This document shows positions 1 through 6,160 of a stretch of DNA of 7,459 nt, piece by piece. The notes under the pieces are model-generated. The model ran no database searches. It worked only from the letters and a program-made list of their open reading frames with translations, and was not told the origin of the DNA. Location of the stretch: the NCBI GenBank assembly GCA_041747755.1, contig JBGTEN010000143.1:1-7459 (forward strand), given 5' to 3'. The translations under genes and the position numbers were made by a program. The stretch comes from Aurantibrevibacter sp041747755. GTDB taxonomy: Bacteria > Bacteroidota > Bacteroidia > Flavobacteriales > Flavobacteriaceae. How positions within the stretch are numbered: position 1 is the first letter of the stretch; every line of letters begins with the position of its first letter.

Positions 1-849
1 GTTCAAGGCCCAACCTCTAGAACCTTTACGGAAAATGTTGCGCCTTACGCCTTATTTGGAGATATAAACGGAAATTACAGTGCAGGATCATTAGCCAATG
101 GAAGCTATTCGCTTACAACTACTGCATACACCGGAAGTAACCGAACCGGTACTAACTTAGGCTCTACCACAATAAACTTTACCGTAGGTGCTGGTGCCTC
201 AACCCCCACGCCCACTCCTACACCTCCTCCAACAGGGAGTAGTTTAATTACCTCTTTTCAACTTTACAACGCAAATACAGACCAACCCATAAGCACGCTG
301 AGTAATGGAGGACAAATAGCACCCTCAAGTATTCCTTTAACCATTGTAGCTAATACCGCTTCTAGTGTGAGTTTGGTGCGATTTCAACTCACAGGTCCGG
401 TAAATGAAACAAGAAATGAAGGATCCGCTCCTTTTTCATTATTCGGAGATGTTGGAGTAGATCTAAAAGGTAAAACATTACCTGTTGGTTCGTATACTCT
501 AAGAGCAACACCCACAACCAGTAGTGGTGCAGGTGCTACTGTAACCATCAATTTTACTGTAGGCACAAGTACAGCCACATCTGCAAAAGTAGCTGCATTT
601 GCCTATCCAAATCCAATTGAGAACAGTAAAGTATCGGTACAATTACCACAAAAAGAATATGGAACAGTAAACTATAGTCTTAAAAATACTTCCGGAGTTG
701 AGGTTGAAACCGGGAAAGCTCAAATAATGTCTTCCGAAGATCAAGCAGATGTGAACTTATCTTCTTTTGATAGAATTGTTCCTGGAGTATATTATCTTAC
801 AGTACATTCTTTAAACGGAACTTATACCATTCCTATCATTAAGAAATAA
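1..849 (+). CDS. Secreted multidomain protein with T9SS sorting domain (3' part only)
   Basis: The frame is open from the first base and gives 282 residues before the TAA stop; the true start lies upstream of the window. Two similar beta-rich modules are visible, at residues 1-64 (cut by the window edge) and about 81-188. They share a GP near the start, a PYALFGD or PFSLFGD core, an NGSYSL or VGSYTL segment and a closing TINFTVG. A Thr/Pro-rich linker (about 67-78) separates them. Residues from about 199 form a type A T9SS C-terminal sorting domain: a YPNP motif, a beta-sandwich pattern, then PGVYYLTV and a basic end. The family knowledge is that such proteins cross the outer membrane by type IX secretion and are released or attached to the surface. 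I infer an extracellular protein; the catalytic or binding N-terminus is not seen. It reads as host chromosome, outside the mobile element, and ends in its own terminator. Confidence 0.85.
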   Translation, partial: VQGPTSRTFTENVAPYALFGDINGNYSAGSLANGSYSLTTTAYTGSNRTGTNLGSTTINFTVGAGASTPTPTPTPPPTGSSLITSFQLYNANTDQPISTLSNGGQIAPSSIPLTIVANTASSVSLVRFQLTGPVNETRNEGSAPFSLFGDVGVDLKGKTLPVGSYTLRATPTTSSGAGATVTINFTVGTSTATSAKVAAFAYPNPIENSKVSVQLPQKEYGTVNYSLKNTSGVEVETGKAQIMSSEDQADVNLSSFDRIVPGVYYLTVHSLNGTYTIPIIKK

Positions 850-867
850 ATAAACTAGTATTTTACC

Positions 868-909
868 AAAAAGGAATGCTGACTCAAAAGGTCAGCATTC
901 CTTTTTTTA
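868..909 (+). terminator. Rho-independent terminator of the T9SS protein gene
   Basis: A perfect 13-base-pair stem (871-883 with 891-903, arm AAGGAATGCTGAC) encloses a 7-base loop. A T-run follows, and three A bases before the stem extend the pairing. It starts about 20 bases after the stop codon, so it ends the upstream transcript. Confidence 0.9.
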
Positions 910-978
910 CTTTTATCCTTCACGTATTCTAATAAGGTTTTCCTTTTTTGTTCCTCAAAATTGCTAATTCCAGAGCAT

Positions 979-1012
979 AAAAAAGCCTTCCATTTCTAAA
1001 AGGCTTCTTTTT
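979..1012 (-). terminator. Second leftward hairpin terminator downstream of the tRNA
   Basis: AAGCCTT (983-989) pairs with AAGGCTT (1000-1006) around a 10-base loop. Read on the minus strand the stem is followed by a run of T. A shorter T-run follows on the plus strand, so it could act in both directions. It lies behind the first tRNA terminator as a backup stop. Confidence 0.6.
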
Positions 1013-1036
1013 GTGCCACCTATGTGATACCCGAAA

Positions 1037-1068
1037 ACAAAAAAGCCGACTCTTAAAAGTCGGCTTTT
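1037..1068 (-). terminator. Rho-independent terminator of the tRNA-Leu transcript
   Basis: GCCGACT (1045-1051) pairs with AGTCGGC (1058-1064), extended by A/T pairs to 1041-1068, with a 6-base loop. On the minus strand the stem is followed by TTTTTTGTTTT-type sequence. It sits just past the 3' end of the tRNA remnant, as expected for the native end of that tRNA gene. This supports the left side being the original host flank. Confidence 0.8.
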
Positions 1069-1074
1069 CCTTTG

Positions 1075-1129
1075 TACAGGCGGAGAGACTCGAACTCTCA
1101 CACCTTGCGGCACTAGATCCTAAGTCTAA
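1075..1129 (-). tRNA. 3' fragment of tRNA-Leu (anticodon UAG), split by integration
   Basis: Read on the minus strand, the fragment has the anticodon loop CTTAGGA (1118-1124), which gives anticodon TAG. Next come a long class II variable arm (GCC-GCAA-GGT), a T-arm GAGAG-TTCGAGT-CTCTC (1083-1099), the acceptor 3' strand CGCCTGT (1076-1082) and discriminator A at 1075. The expected 5' acceptor ACAGGCG and a D-arm with GG..GGTAGA are absent from the next 30 or more bases, which are AT-rich instead. The anticodon 5' strand reads TTAGA, leaving a T-G pair where the intact gene probably has C-G. The fragment cannot make a tRNA alone. The intact gene is presumably rebuilt at the far end of the element, where the host 5' half meets an element-borne 3' half; that is inference. 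Confidence 0.85.
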
Positions 1130-1131
1130 AA
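1113..1131. other. Attachment-site junction (att) of the integrated element
   Basis: tRNA-Leu identity ends within the anticodon arm at about 1128-1131 and unrelated AT-rich DNA begins there. The anticodon loop is one of the established crossover places for tyrosine recombinases in tRNA genes, and a tyrosine recombinase gene starts about 155 bases away. The exact crossover bases cannot be set without the other junction or an empty site. Confidence 0.65.
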
Positions 1132-1231
1132 CATATAAAACCAAATAATCCTAAAAAGAACCTAATTTAATGTATTATAGGTAGTTAACATTTTATATGG
1201 TATTAATTATACTCAATCAATATCATAAAAA

Positions 1232-1251
1232 GTGTTACCCATGTGTTACCC
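1232..1251 (+). repeat. Paired GTGTTACCC direct repeats upstream of the integrase
   Basis: GTGTTACCC occurs at 1232-1240 and again at 1243-1251, an 11-base step, so both copies face the same side of the helix. Placed between the attachment junction and the integrase gene, they are candidates for arm-type recombinase sites or an operator. TATCTTTA at 1260-1267 resembles the Bacteroidota -7 box TAnnTTTG, with one fixed base different, so the repeats may overlap the integrase promoter. Confidence 0.5.
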
Positions 1252-1284
1252 GGATTGTTTATCTTTATGAAAATTATTTGGAAT

Positions 1285-2514
1285 ATGGCTACTCTAAAGA
1301 CCGTTTTACATACCAAAATTAACACTAAAGGATCAAAGGACTATCGCTTGGCTTTACGCCTTACTGTTAACCGAAAAAAAAGCTATTATCATTTAGGTCA
1401 AAAGCTGGAACCAGAACATTGGGATGAAGAACGTGAAAAAGTTAAAATAACTCATCCAAGACATAAGGAGATTAATAGGTTAATAAGGAAAAAGTATGAC
1501 GAAATAGAGGATGTCATTTTTGCATTGGAAACCTCTAAACAGAACTACACTGCTGCTCAAGTAATTAATTCTATACGTAGAAATACGCAAAACTTATCTT
1601 TTTTTGAACTTGCGGAAGAACATGTAGAAGACTTGATTAAAGTAAATAAACATAACAGGGCAATCTCCGATAGAAGTAAAATTAACAGGATTAAGGAATT
1701 TGTAAAGAACCGAAATTTACTGTTTGAAGAAATTGACGAGCATTTTTTAAAAAAAATGCATATTTATCTTAGTAATACAGCTAGCATATCCGAAAGATCG
1801 GTAATGAATATTTTTGTATTAATTCGCCTACTATTTAACATTGCGATTAGTCGAAAAATAGTTGATCGGAAATTTTATCCGTTTGGGAAAGAAAAAATAA
1901 AAATAAAATACCCACAAACTATAAAAATAGGTCTCGACGAAAATGAGATTCTGAGAATAGAAAAACTCGAGTTAGTTAGGGAAATGCCTATTTGGCATAC
2001 TCGAAATGTGTTTCTTTTTTCTTTCTATATGGCTGGTATAAGGATTTCAGACGTATTACAAATGCGCTGGACAGACATAGTTGATGATCGATTGTACTAT
2101 AAAATGGGTAAAAACAATAAGGCGGATTCCTTAAAGCTTCCATTAACAGTAATCCGAATTCTTGAATTTTATCAAATGGATAAAAGGGGGAGCACGGATT
2201 ACATTTTTCCATATTTGAAAGACCTGCCTCGATTTGATTCCAAGACAACTTACACACGCATTAAATCCTCTATAAAAAGACTGAATTCCGATTTGACTAT
2301 TATTGCCGACCTTGCGAAAATCGATAAAAAGATTACGAATCACATCGCCCGACATAGTTTTGGAAATATCGCCGGCGATAAAGTTTCTCCTCAAATGCTT
2401 CAAAAATTATACAGGCATACCCACCTTAGTACAACAATAGGTTATCAAGGCAATTTTATCCATAAAAATGCAGATGAAGCATTAGATGCGATAATTAACT
2501 TCTCGAAATTATAA
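1285..2514 (+). CDS. Tyrosine recombinase / integrase (Bacteroidota mobile-element type)
   Basis: It should catalyse site-specific integration and excision through a tyrosine-DNA intermediate. I chose ATG 1285 (409 residues) because the protein then starts MATLKTVLHTKINTKG, the usual beginning of the arm-binding domain. The longer frame opens with a GTG at 1243 inside a direct repeat and adds 14 hydrophobic residues; ATG 1267 is also possible. In the numbering from 1285, the domains are an arm-binding beta domain at about 1-85, a SAM-like core-binding domain at about 103-200 and a catalytic domain at about 215-400. Catalytic residues are R253 (AGIRISD), a lysine near 276-279, H353 and R356 (HIAR), H378 (RHTHL) and Y387 (TTIGYQ). 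All are present, so it looks active. It is transcribed away from the tRNA-Leu junction, consistent with it being the recombinase that made this insertion. Confidence 0.93.
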   Translation: MATLKTVLHTKINTKGSKDYRLALRLTVNRKKSYYHLGQKLEPEHWDEEREKVKITHPRHKEINRLIRKKYDEIEDVIFALETSKQNYTAAQVINSIRRNTQNLSFFELAEEHVEDLIKVNKHNRAISDRSKINRIKEFVKNRNLLFEEIDEHFLKKMHIYLSNTASISERSVMNIFVLIRLLFNIAISRKIVDRKFYPFGKEKIKIKYPQTIKIGLDENEILRIEKLELVREMPIWHTRNVFLFSFYMAGIRISDVLQMRWTDIVDDRLYYKMGKNNKADSLKLPLTVIRILEFYQMDKRGSTDYIFPYLKDLPRFDSKTTYTRIKSSIKRLNSDLTIIADLAKIDKKITNHIARHSFGNIAGDKVSPQMLQKLYRHTHLSTTIGYQGNFIHKNADEALDAIINFSKL

Positions 2515-2962
2515 TGACTTTGCAAACTAAACATACTACCTAAAACAAAATTAATGTACGTAGTAAAGTGGTTGAGAACAGCGACTTAAATGTAATGCTT
2601 CTTATGCTATTCATATTAATGAAATGATACTTATTATTTGGTATACTATGCCGCTATTGCAATTTTAAGTTAAATATCTTCTAATACGACAACTTGAATT
2701 AATGTATTATGACAATCCTTAAAGAGAAAGTTCTTAACCATAATAATTGATATTCTCTAAATTAAGGATTTCATTATGATATAGCACACCTTGGGAATTT
2801 CCATTCTATAAAAAAGCAACCATATAACTTCTTTTTAATCTAACCTATAGAAAGCTGAAGATTTTTTATACCTAAATATTTACTTAAATTGAAATATTAA
2901 CGTATTATTTACATAAGGTATATCTTACTTTAACAAATTTTTAATAATTTTAAATAAGAAAA
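2515..2962. other. AT-rich spacer without genes
   Basis: No credible gene is seen on either strand and no strong terminator follows the integrase. A weak inverted pair, TACTAC (2534-2539) with GTAGTA (2560-2565), has a 20-base loop. The spacer holds the hairpin at 2714-2770, a TTAATGTATTAT stretch (2699-2710) that also occurs at 1167-1178 beside the att junction, and presumably the promoter of the lipoprotein gene. I could not place a promoter with confidence. Confidence 0.6.
2714..2770. repeat. Long imperfect inverted repeat (hairpin)
   Basis: AATCCTTAA (2714-2722) is perfectly inverted as TTAAGGATT (2762-2770). Just inside, AGAGAA (2723-2728) pairs with TTCTCT (2753-2758), with three unpaired bases on the right arm. 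The total is about 15 pairs around a 24-base AT-rich loop. No T-run follows, so it is not a standard terminator. It lies about 190 bases before the lipoprotein gene. Confidence 0.5.
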
Positions 2963-3337
2963 ATGAAACCAATGTACATTTTAAAAAAAATTCTTTTGAT
3001 GACTTTCTTTTGTTCTTTTTCGGGTTGTTCCGATGACGAGCCACAACCTGGTTGTTACCAAGAAGACAATAGAAAGATAATAGCCACAATTGAAGATGCC
3101 AACGGGATAATCAGAGAACCCTCCGAAAGCTTCTGCTCTAATGCATTTACTATTGACCCTGAAAAAGAAGAAGATTTTAATCCAGTTGGCATTTTTGGAG
3201 CATGCAATCTAGCGGAAGAATTTCAGATAGATGGGGCTAATGTAGTGTTCAGCGGCTATGTTTATGAATCTTTTGAAACCGAGAATATCTGTGCTGATTT
3301 TTTTGAAATTACAGAAATGCGTTTTAGCAATCCTTGA
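2963..3337 (+). CDS. Small surface-type lipoprotein, function unknown
   Basis: The product has 124 residues. A lysine-containing N-region and a hydrophobic stretch (5-20) lead to a lipobox FSGC with the acylated cysteine at C22. SDDE follows directly; an acidic run after the cysteine resembles the lipoprotein export signal that places lipoproteins on the outside of the outer membrane in Flavobacteriia. The mature part is acidic and holds C31, C58, C81 and C110, enough for two disulfides. The C-terminal half has an NLAEEF..DG..V.FSG pattern that I recall from short uncharacterised Bacteroidota lipoproteins with a small beta domain; no function is claimed. ATG 2963 is chosen over ATG 2972 because AAATAAGAAAA precedes it; both keep the signal sequence. 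The stop is 11 bases before the metalloprotease ATG, so the two are probably co-transcribed and the products may act together outside the cell. Confidence 0.8.
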   Translation: MKPMYILKKILLMTFFCSFSGCSDDEPQPGCYQEDNRKIIATIEDANGIIREPSESFCSNAFTIDPEKEEDFNPVGIFGACNLAEEFQIDGANVVFSGYVYESFETENICADFFEITEMRFSNP

Positions 3338-3348
3338 AAATATCAACA

Positions 3349-5283
3349 ATGAGAAAAATTACTCTAATTCTTATATCATTTTTATTTCCCTGTTCGCTTT
3401 TGGTGGCACAGAAAAGAGTAATATCAATCGAAACAAATGTTTCCCAAGAACAACACCTTTTACTACAAAGCTCTTTAAAAGAATACCAACTAGTTGAAAT
3501 TGACTTATCGAAACTCAAATTGGATTTATCCTCATTGAGTGAAACCAGACTACTTTGGGATTTAACAGATGGTAAAGAGTTTGATATGCTGATATATCCA
3601 AATGATATTCGGTCATCCACCTATACTGAGGCAATAGTATCAGAAAATGATATCATTACTCAAGAAGAGCTTGAAGTAGTTACATATAAGGGCTACTTAT
3701 CCGATGGGAATTCCGTTAGGCTGACTATTGATGACAACTTTATATATGGAGGTATCGAAACCAATAACGGTACCATGGTTATAAAGCAATTGAAATATTT
3801 CTTGAATGATAAATCTATCTCCCAAAACATACTGGTTCTTTATGAATCTGGTAAGGTTAAAGAAATAGAAAGCGTATGCGGTACCCCAAATAATACAGAA
3901 ACATCAGAAAAAGTTGAAACCGTTATGGCCAACTCAACTTCTGCGGGATGTAAGATTATTGAAGTCGCCTTAGATTGTGATACGGAATATTGGAATATTT
4001 ACAATGACAATTCCTTCAACATGATGTTGGGTGAAATTAACATGATTCAAAATATGTATGAGAATGATGTAGATGCCATTTTAAGCGTTACAGCTGCGCA
4101 AGTTATTATTGGGAGTACATATATCTCAACTAACGGGAGTACAATTATTAACGAAATCAAAAATTTATGGTCTTCCTCATCTTTTAGTTCTATACCAAGA
4201 GATTTAGTACACCATTTTTCCGGCAAGTTTTTAAGTATTGGCTCTGGTCGTCTTCTCGGTCAAGCTTCAAATATCGGTGATGCTTGCGTAGTCTCGAATC
4301 CAGTATGTTTTACGGCCGACGCCGTAAATGGATTTTATACAGTATCTCATGAAATCGGACATCTCTTAAACGGAATACATCAAGATGGAATCAATTGTGG
4401 CAGTTCAACTACGCGAAGTACGATGTGTCAAGGTGAGGTAAACCAGTTGTTCTTTTCCCCAGCATCTATTTCTAGAATTACCAATTTCATAAATTCTAAA
4501 ACTTGTTTTAATATCAATACTGCTTTTATTTCCGGTGATAGTGGTTTGTGCATAAACAACACTAGAACCTACAGTTTAACAAACTTTGAGGCTACAGCTG
4601 GCACCACAATTACATGGAGTGTGAATAGTAGGCTAACCATTTTGTCAGGTCAAGGAACTAAAAATGTTGTGGTAAAAGGAACTGTAAATGGAAATGGGGT
4701 AGTAAGTGCAGTTCTGAATTACCCTGGATCTTGCGGATCTATTACAGAAACAAAGAATGTTTTAGTTGGCCCCCCACTTATGACAATAACTATATCCGGG
4801 CCGGACCAATCTGGTAACATTACAGCTACGGCCAATGGAGGAATTTCGCCATATACTTGGACACTAAATAATAACACTACATGGACCACCAGTTCAGCCA
4901 TTACTAGTCGATATGTTGGATGTAATGGAGCATATTTATATGTTCAAAGTTCAAATTCCTGCGGTTTAGGAAGCGGTTCTGCTTTTGTTCAGCCTTGTTC
5001 AGGAGGCGGCTATTATGCCACAGTTTATCCAAACCCGGTAAGTAATGAAATAAAGGTCATAAAAAATATTGCTAAAGAAGATTACAGAAATTTAAATTTA
5101 GCCTTTGAAGAAAGTCTTTTATTAACTCTTTACGATTTCAGTTCAACAATCGTGAAGTCAATGGAGTTTGGAGCGTCATTGGAAGAATTAAATTTGGATG
5201 TAAGTGATTTGAAAAGTGGCAACTATTTTCTTAAAATTAGCGGAAAGGACTTAGAGGAAGTTCATCAAATAATAATTGAATAA
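3349..5283 (+). CDS. Secreted reprolysin-like (M12B-type) zinc metalloprotease with T9SS sorting domain
   Basis: The product has 644 residues from ATG 3349, which starts the signal peptide MRKITLILISFLFPC and ends near LLVAQ. An in-frame TTG at 3334 overlaps the lipoprotein stop and is less likely. Residues about 22-175 resemble a reprolysin propeptide (YPNDIR, then YKGYLSDGNSVRLTIDDNFIYGGI). C177-G178 at the junction could act as a cysteine switch. The catalytic domain is about 200-390, with the zinc motif HEIGHLLNGIH (H334, E335, H338, H344) and a Met-turn candidate TMC (M359), then FSPASISRI. N at motif position 8 is tolerated in metzincins. Two beta domains follow, at about 395-476 (PKD-like) and 477-551, then a type A T9SS sorting domain from YPNP (about 560) to the end. 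I infer an extracellular protease kept latent by its propeptide and exported by host type IX secretion. The substrate is unknown. Confidence 0.88.
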   Translation: MRKITLILISFLFPCSLLVAQKRVISIETNVSQEQHLLLQSSLKEYQLVEIDLSKLKLDLSSLSETRLLWDLTDGKEFDMLIYPNDIRSSTYTEAIVSENDIITQEELEVVTYKGYLSDGNSVRLTIDDNFIYGGIETNNGTMVIKQLKYFLNDKSISQNILVLYESGKVKEIESVCGTPNNTETSEKVETVMANSTSAGCKIIEVALDCDTEYWNIYNDNSFNMMLGEINMIQNMYENDVDAILSVTAAQVIIGSTYISTNGSTIINEIKNLWSSSSFSSIPRDLVHHFSGKFLSIGSGRLLGQASNIGDACVVSNPVCFTADAVNGFYTVSHEIGHLLNGIHQDGINCGSSTTRSTMCQGEVNQLFFSPASISRITNFINSKTCFNINTAFISGDSGLCINNTRTYSLTNFEATAGTTITWSVNSRLTILSGQGTKNVVVKGTVNGNGVVSAVLNYPGSCGSITETKNVLVGPPLMTITISGPDQSGNITATANGGISPYTWTLNNNTTWTTSSAITSRYVGCNGAYLYVQSSNSCGLGSGSAFVQPCSGGGYYATVYPNPVSNEIKVIKNIAKEDYRNLNLAFEESLLLTLYDFSSTIVKSMEFGASLEELNLDVSDLKSGNYFLKISGKDLEEVHQIIIE

Positions 5284-5299
5284 TAACATCACAACAACC

Positions 5300-5327
5300 A
5301 AGGGAATTATCTTTTATTCCCTTCTTT
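5300..5327 (+). terminator. Terminator of the lipoprotein-metalloprotease cassette
   Basis: AAGGGAAT (5300-5307) pairs perfectly with ATTCCCTT (5316-5323) over an 8-base loop, followed by CTTT. It starts 16 bases after the protease stop. The T-run is short, so strength is uncertain. Confidence 0.7.
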
Positions 5328-5843
5328 AAATTCATATTACTAGTTGTGTTTCTGTTCTGATATAACTTAAACAGCTCATTCTTCACCCATCATTTATATC
5401 CGTCAATCCTTCTTTATTAAAAAAGCTTTGTAGTACTAAAGTTAAAACTAGTGAAATAGCATATCGCATTCAAATATTCTGTTTCTTATATTTTAGTTAA
5501 AAAAATAGACTTGTAAAATATTCATTAATAAGCCAAGTTTACTTATGACAATTCTTAACTCCTTATTCCCTTCTCTCTTTTGTTAATAACTAGCCAAACT
5601 GAACTTTTAGCTCAATATATTTTAATACTATTTACAACTATAAAGTACCGAATTTTATCCTCCTCATATTTTTCAGCTATATTTGGTTCTATTTACTATA
5701 ACTGTATGTTTATCAATTATTTGTGAATAAATATAGTACAACTAACCCCCTTTAATCTTTACTTCTTTTTACTTTTATATCAAGAATTCTTCAAAAGAAA
5801 ACAAAAGCGTTTTTGTTCATTTTTTAATACTAAAATCACAAAA
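5328..5843. other. AT-rich spacer without genes, before the excisionase-like gene
   Basis: About 515 bases with no credible gene on either strand; a sample at 5401-5460 has only 17 G/C in 60. It contains TTATGACAATTCTTAA (5543-5558), nearly identical to a stretch on the other side of the cargo cassette. Close to the next gene lie a perfect palindrome (5782-5791) and a short hairpin (5800-5817). The promoter of the HTH-helicase unit must lie here or inside the window's later part, but no clear TTTG / TAnnTTTG pair was found. Confidence 0.6.
5782..5817. promoter_or_regulatory. Palindrome and hairpin upstream of the HTH gene (possible operator)
   Basis: AAGAATTCTT (5782-5791) is a perfect 10-base palindrome. 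Nearby, AACAAAA (5800-5806) pairs with TTTTGTT (5811-5817) around GCGT. Both lie 26-62 bases before the start of a gene for a DNA-binding protein, where autoregulation is common. AT-rich palindromes also arise by chance, so this is weak. Confidence 0.3.
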
Positions 5844-6128
5844 ATGGACAACATTAAATTAGAAGAAAAATTAGATAGAATTGAAAAATTACTCATGGGA
5901 TCCAAAAAGGTACTCACCTTGGAAGAAGCCTGTGATTATACAGGTATTTCCAGAAGTTATCTGTATAAATTGACCTCTAAAGGAGAAATTCCGCATAGTA
6001 AGCCCAATGGCAAAATGATATTCTTTGATATCGATAAACTGAACAAATGGCTCCTACAACAAAACAGGAAGTCAAAGCAAGAGATTCAGGAAGAAGCCAG
6101 AAAGTATGTGCTGGATAAAAGGAAGTAA
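5844..6128 (+). CDS. Excisionase-type helix-turn-helix DNA-binding protein
   Basis: The product has 94 residues. An N-terminal charged helix (5-20, coiled-coil-like) is followed by a MerR/excisionase-type HTH at about 23-46 (LTLEEACDYTGISRSYLYKL), a wing (SKGEIPHSKPNGKMIFF) and DIDKLNKWL, then a basic C-terminal helix. This is the arrangement of the HTH_17 group, which includes excisionases and small regulators on Bacteroidota mobile elements. Such proteins bend attachment-site DNA to favour excision or control the next operon. The start ATG follows an A-rich stretch (TCACAAAA), and no better upstream start exists. It lies 32 bases before the primase-helicase gene with no terminator between, so the two are likely one unit. 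It is 3.3 kb from the integrase, with the cargo between. Whether it is a true Xis or a repressor cannot be told from sequence alone. Confidence 0.85.
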   Translation: MDNIKLEEKLDRIEKLLMGSKKVLTLEEACDYTGISRSYLYKLTSKGEIPHSKPNGKMIFFDIDKLNKWLLQQNRKSKQEIQEEARKYVLDKRK

Positions 6129-6160
6129 TTCCACTTCTATTTCACTTTAAAACTTATTCT

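Noticed and set aside
929..1144. Minus-strand open frame of 71 codons
   Set aside because: It runs through the tRNA-Leu fragment and two terminator hairpins and has no recognisable protein features.
1243..1284. GTG at 1243 as the integrase start
   Set aside because: It lies inside the GTGTTACCC repeat and possible promoter and adds residues not typical of the family; ATG 1285 gives the normal N-terminus.
1988..2403. Two minus-strand frames inside the integrase gene
   Set aside because: They are opposite-strand shadows of a well-supported tyrosine recombinase with all catalytic residues.
3258..3497. Plus-strand frame of 79 codons overlapping the lipoprotein and protease genes
   Set aside because: It overlaps two genes with clear signal sequences in other frames and shows no motif of its own.
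5284..5843. A riboswitch or RNA gene in the long spacer
   Set aside because: Apart from the terminator and short AT-rich palindromes, I saw no conserved or GC-rich structured element.
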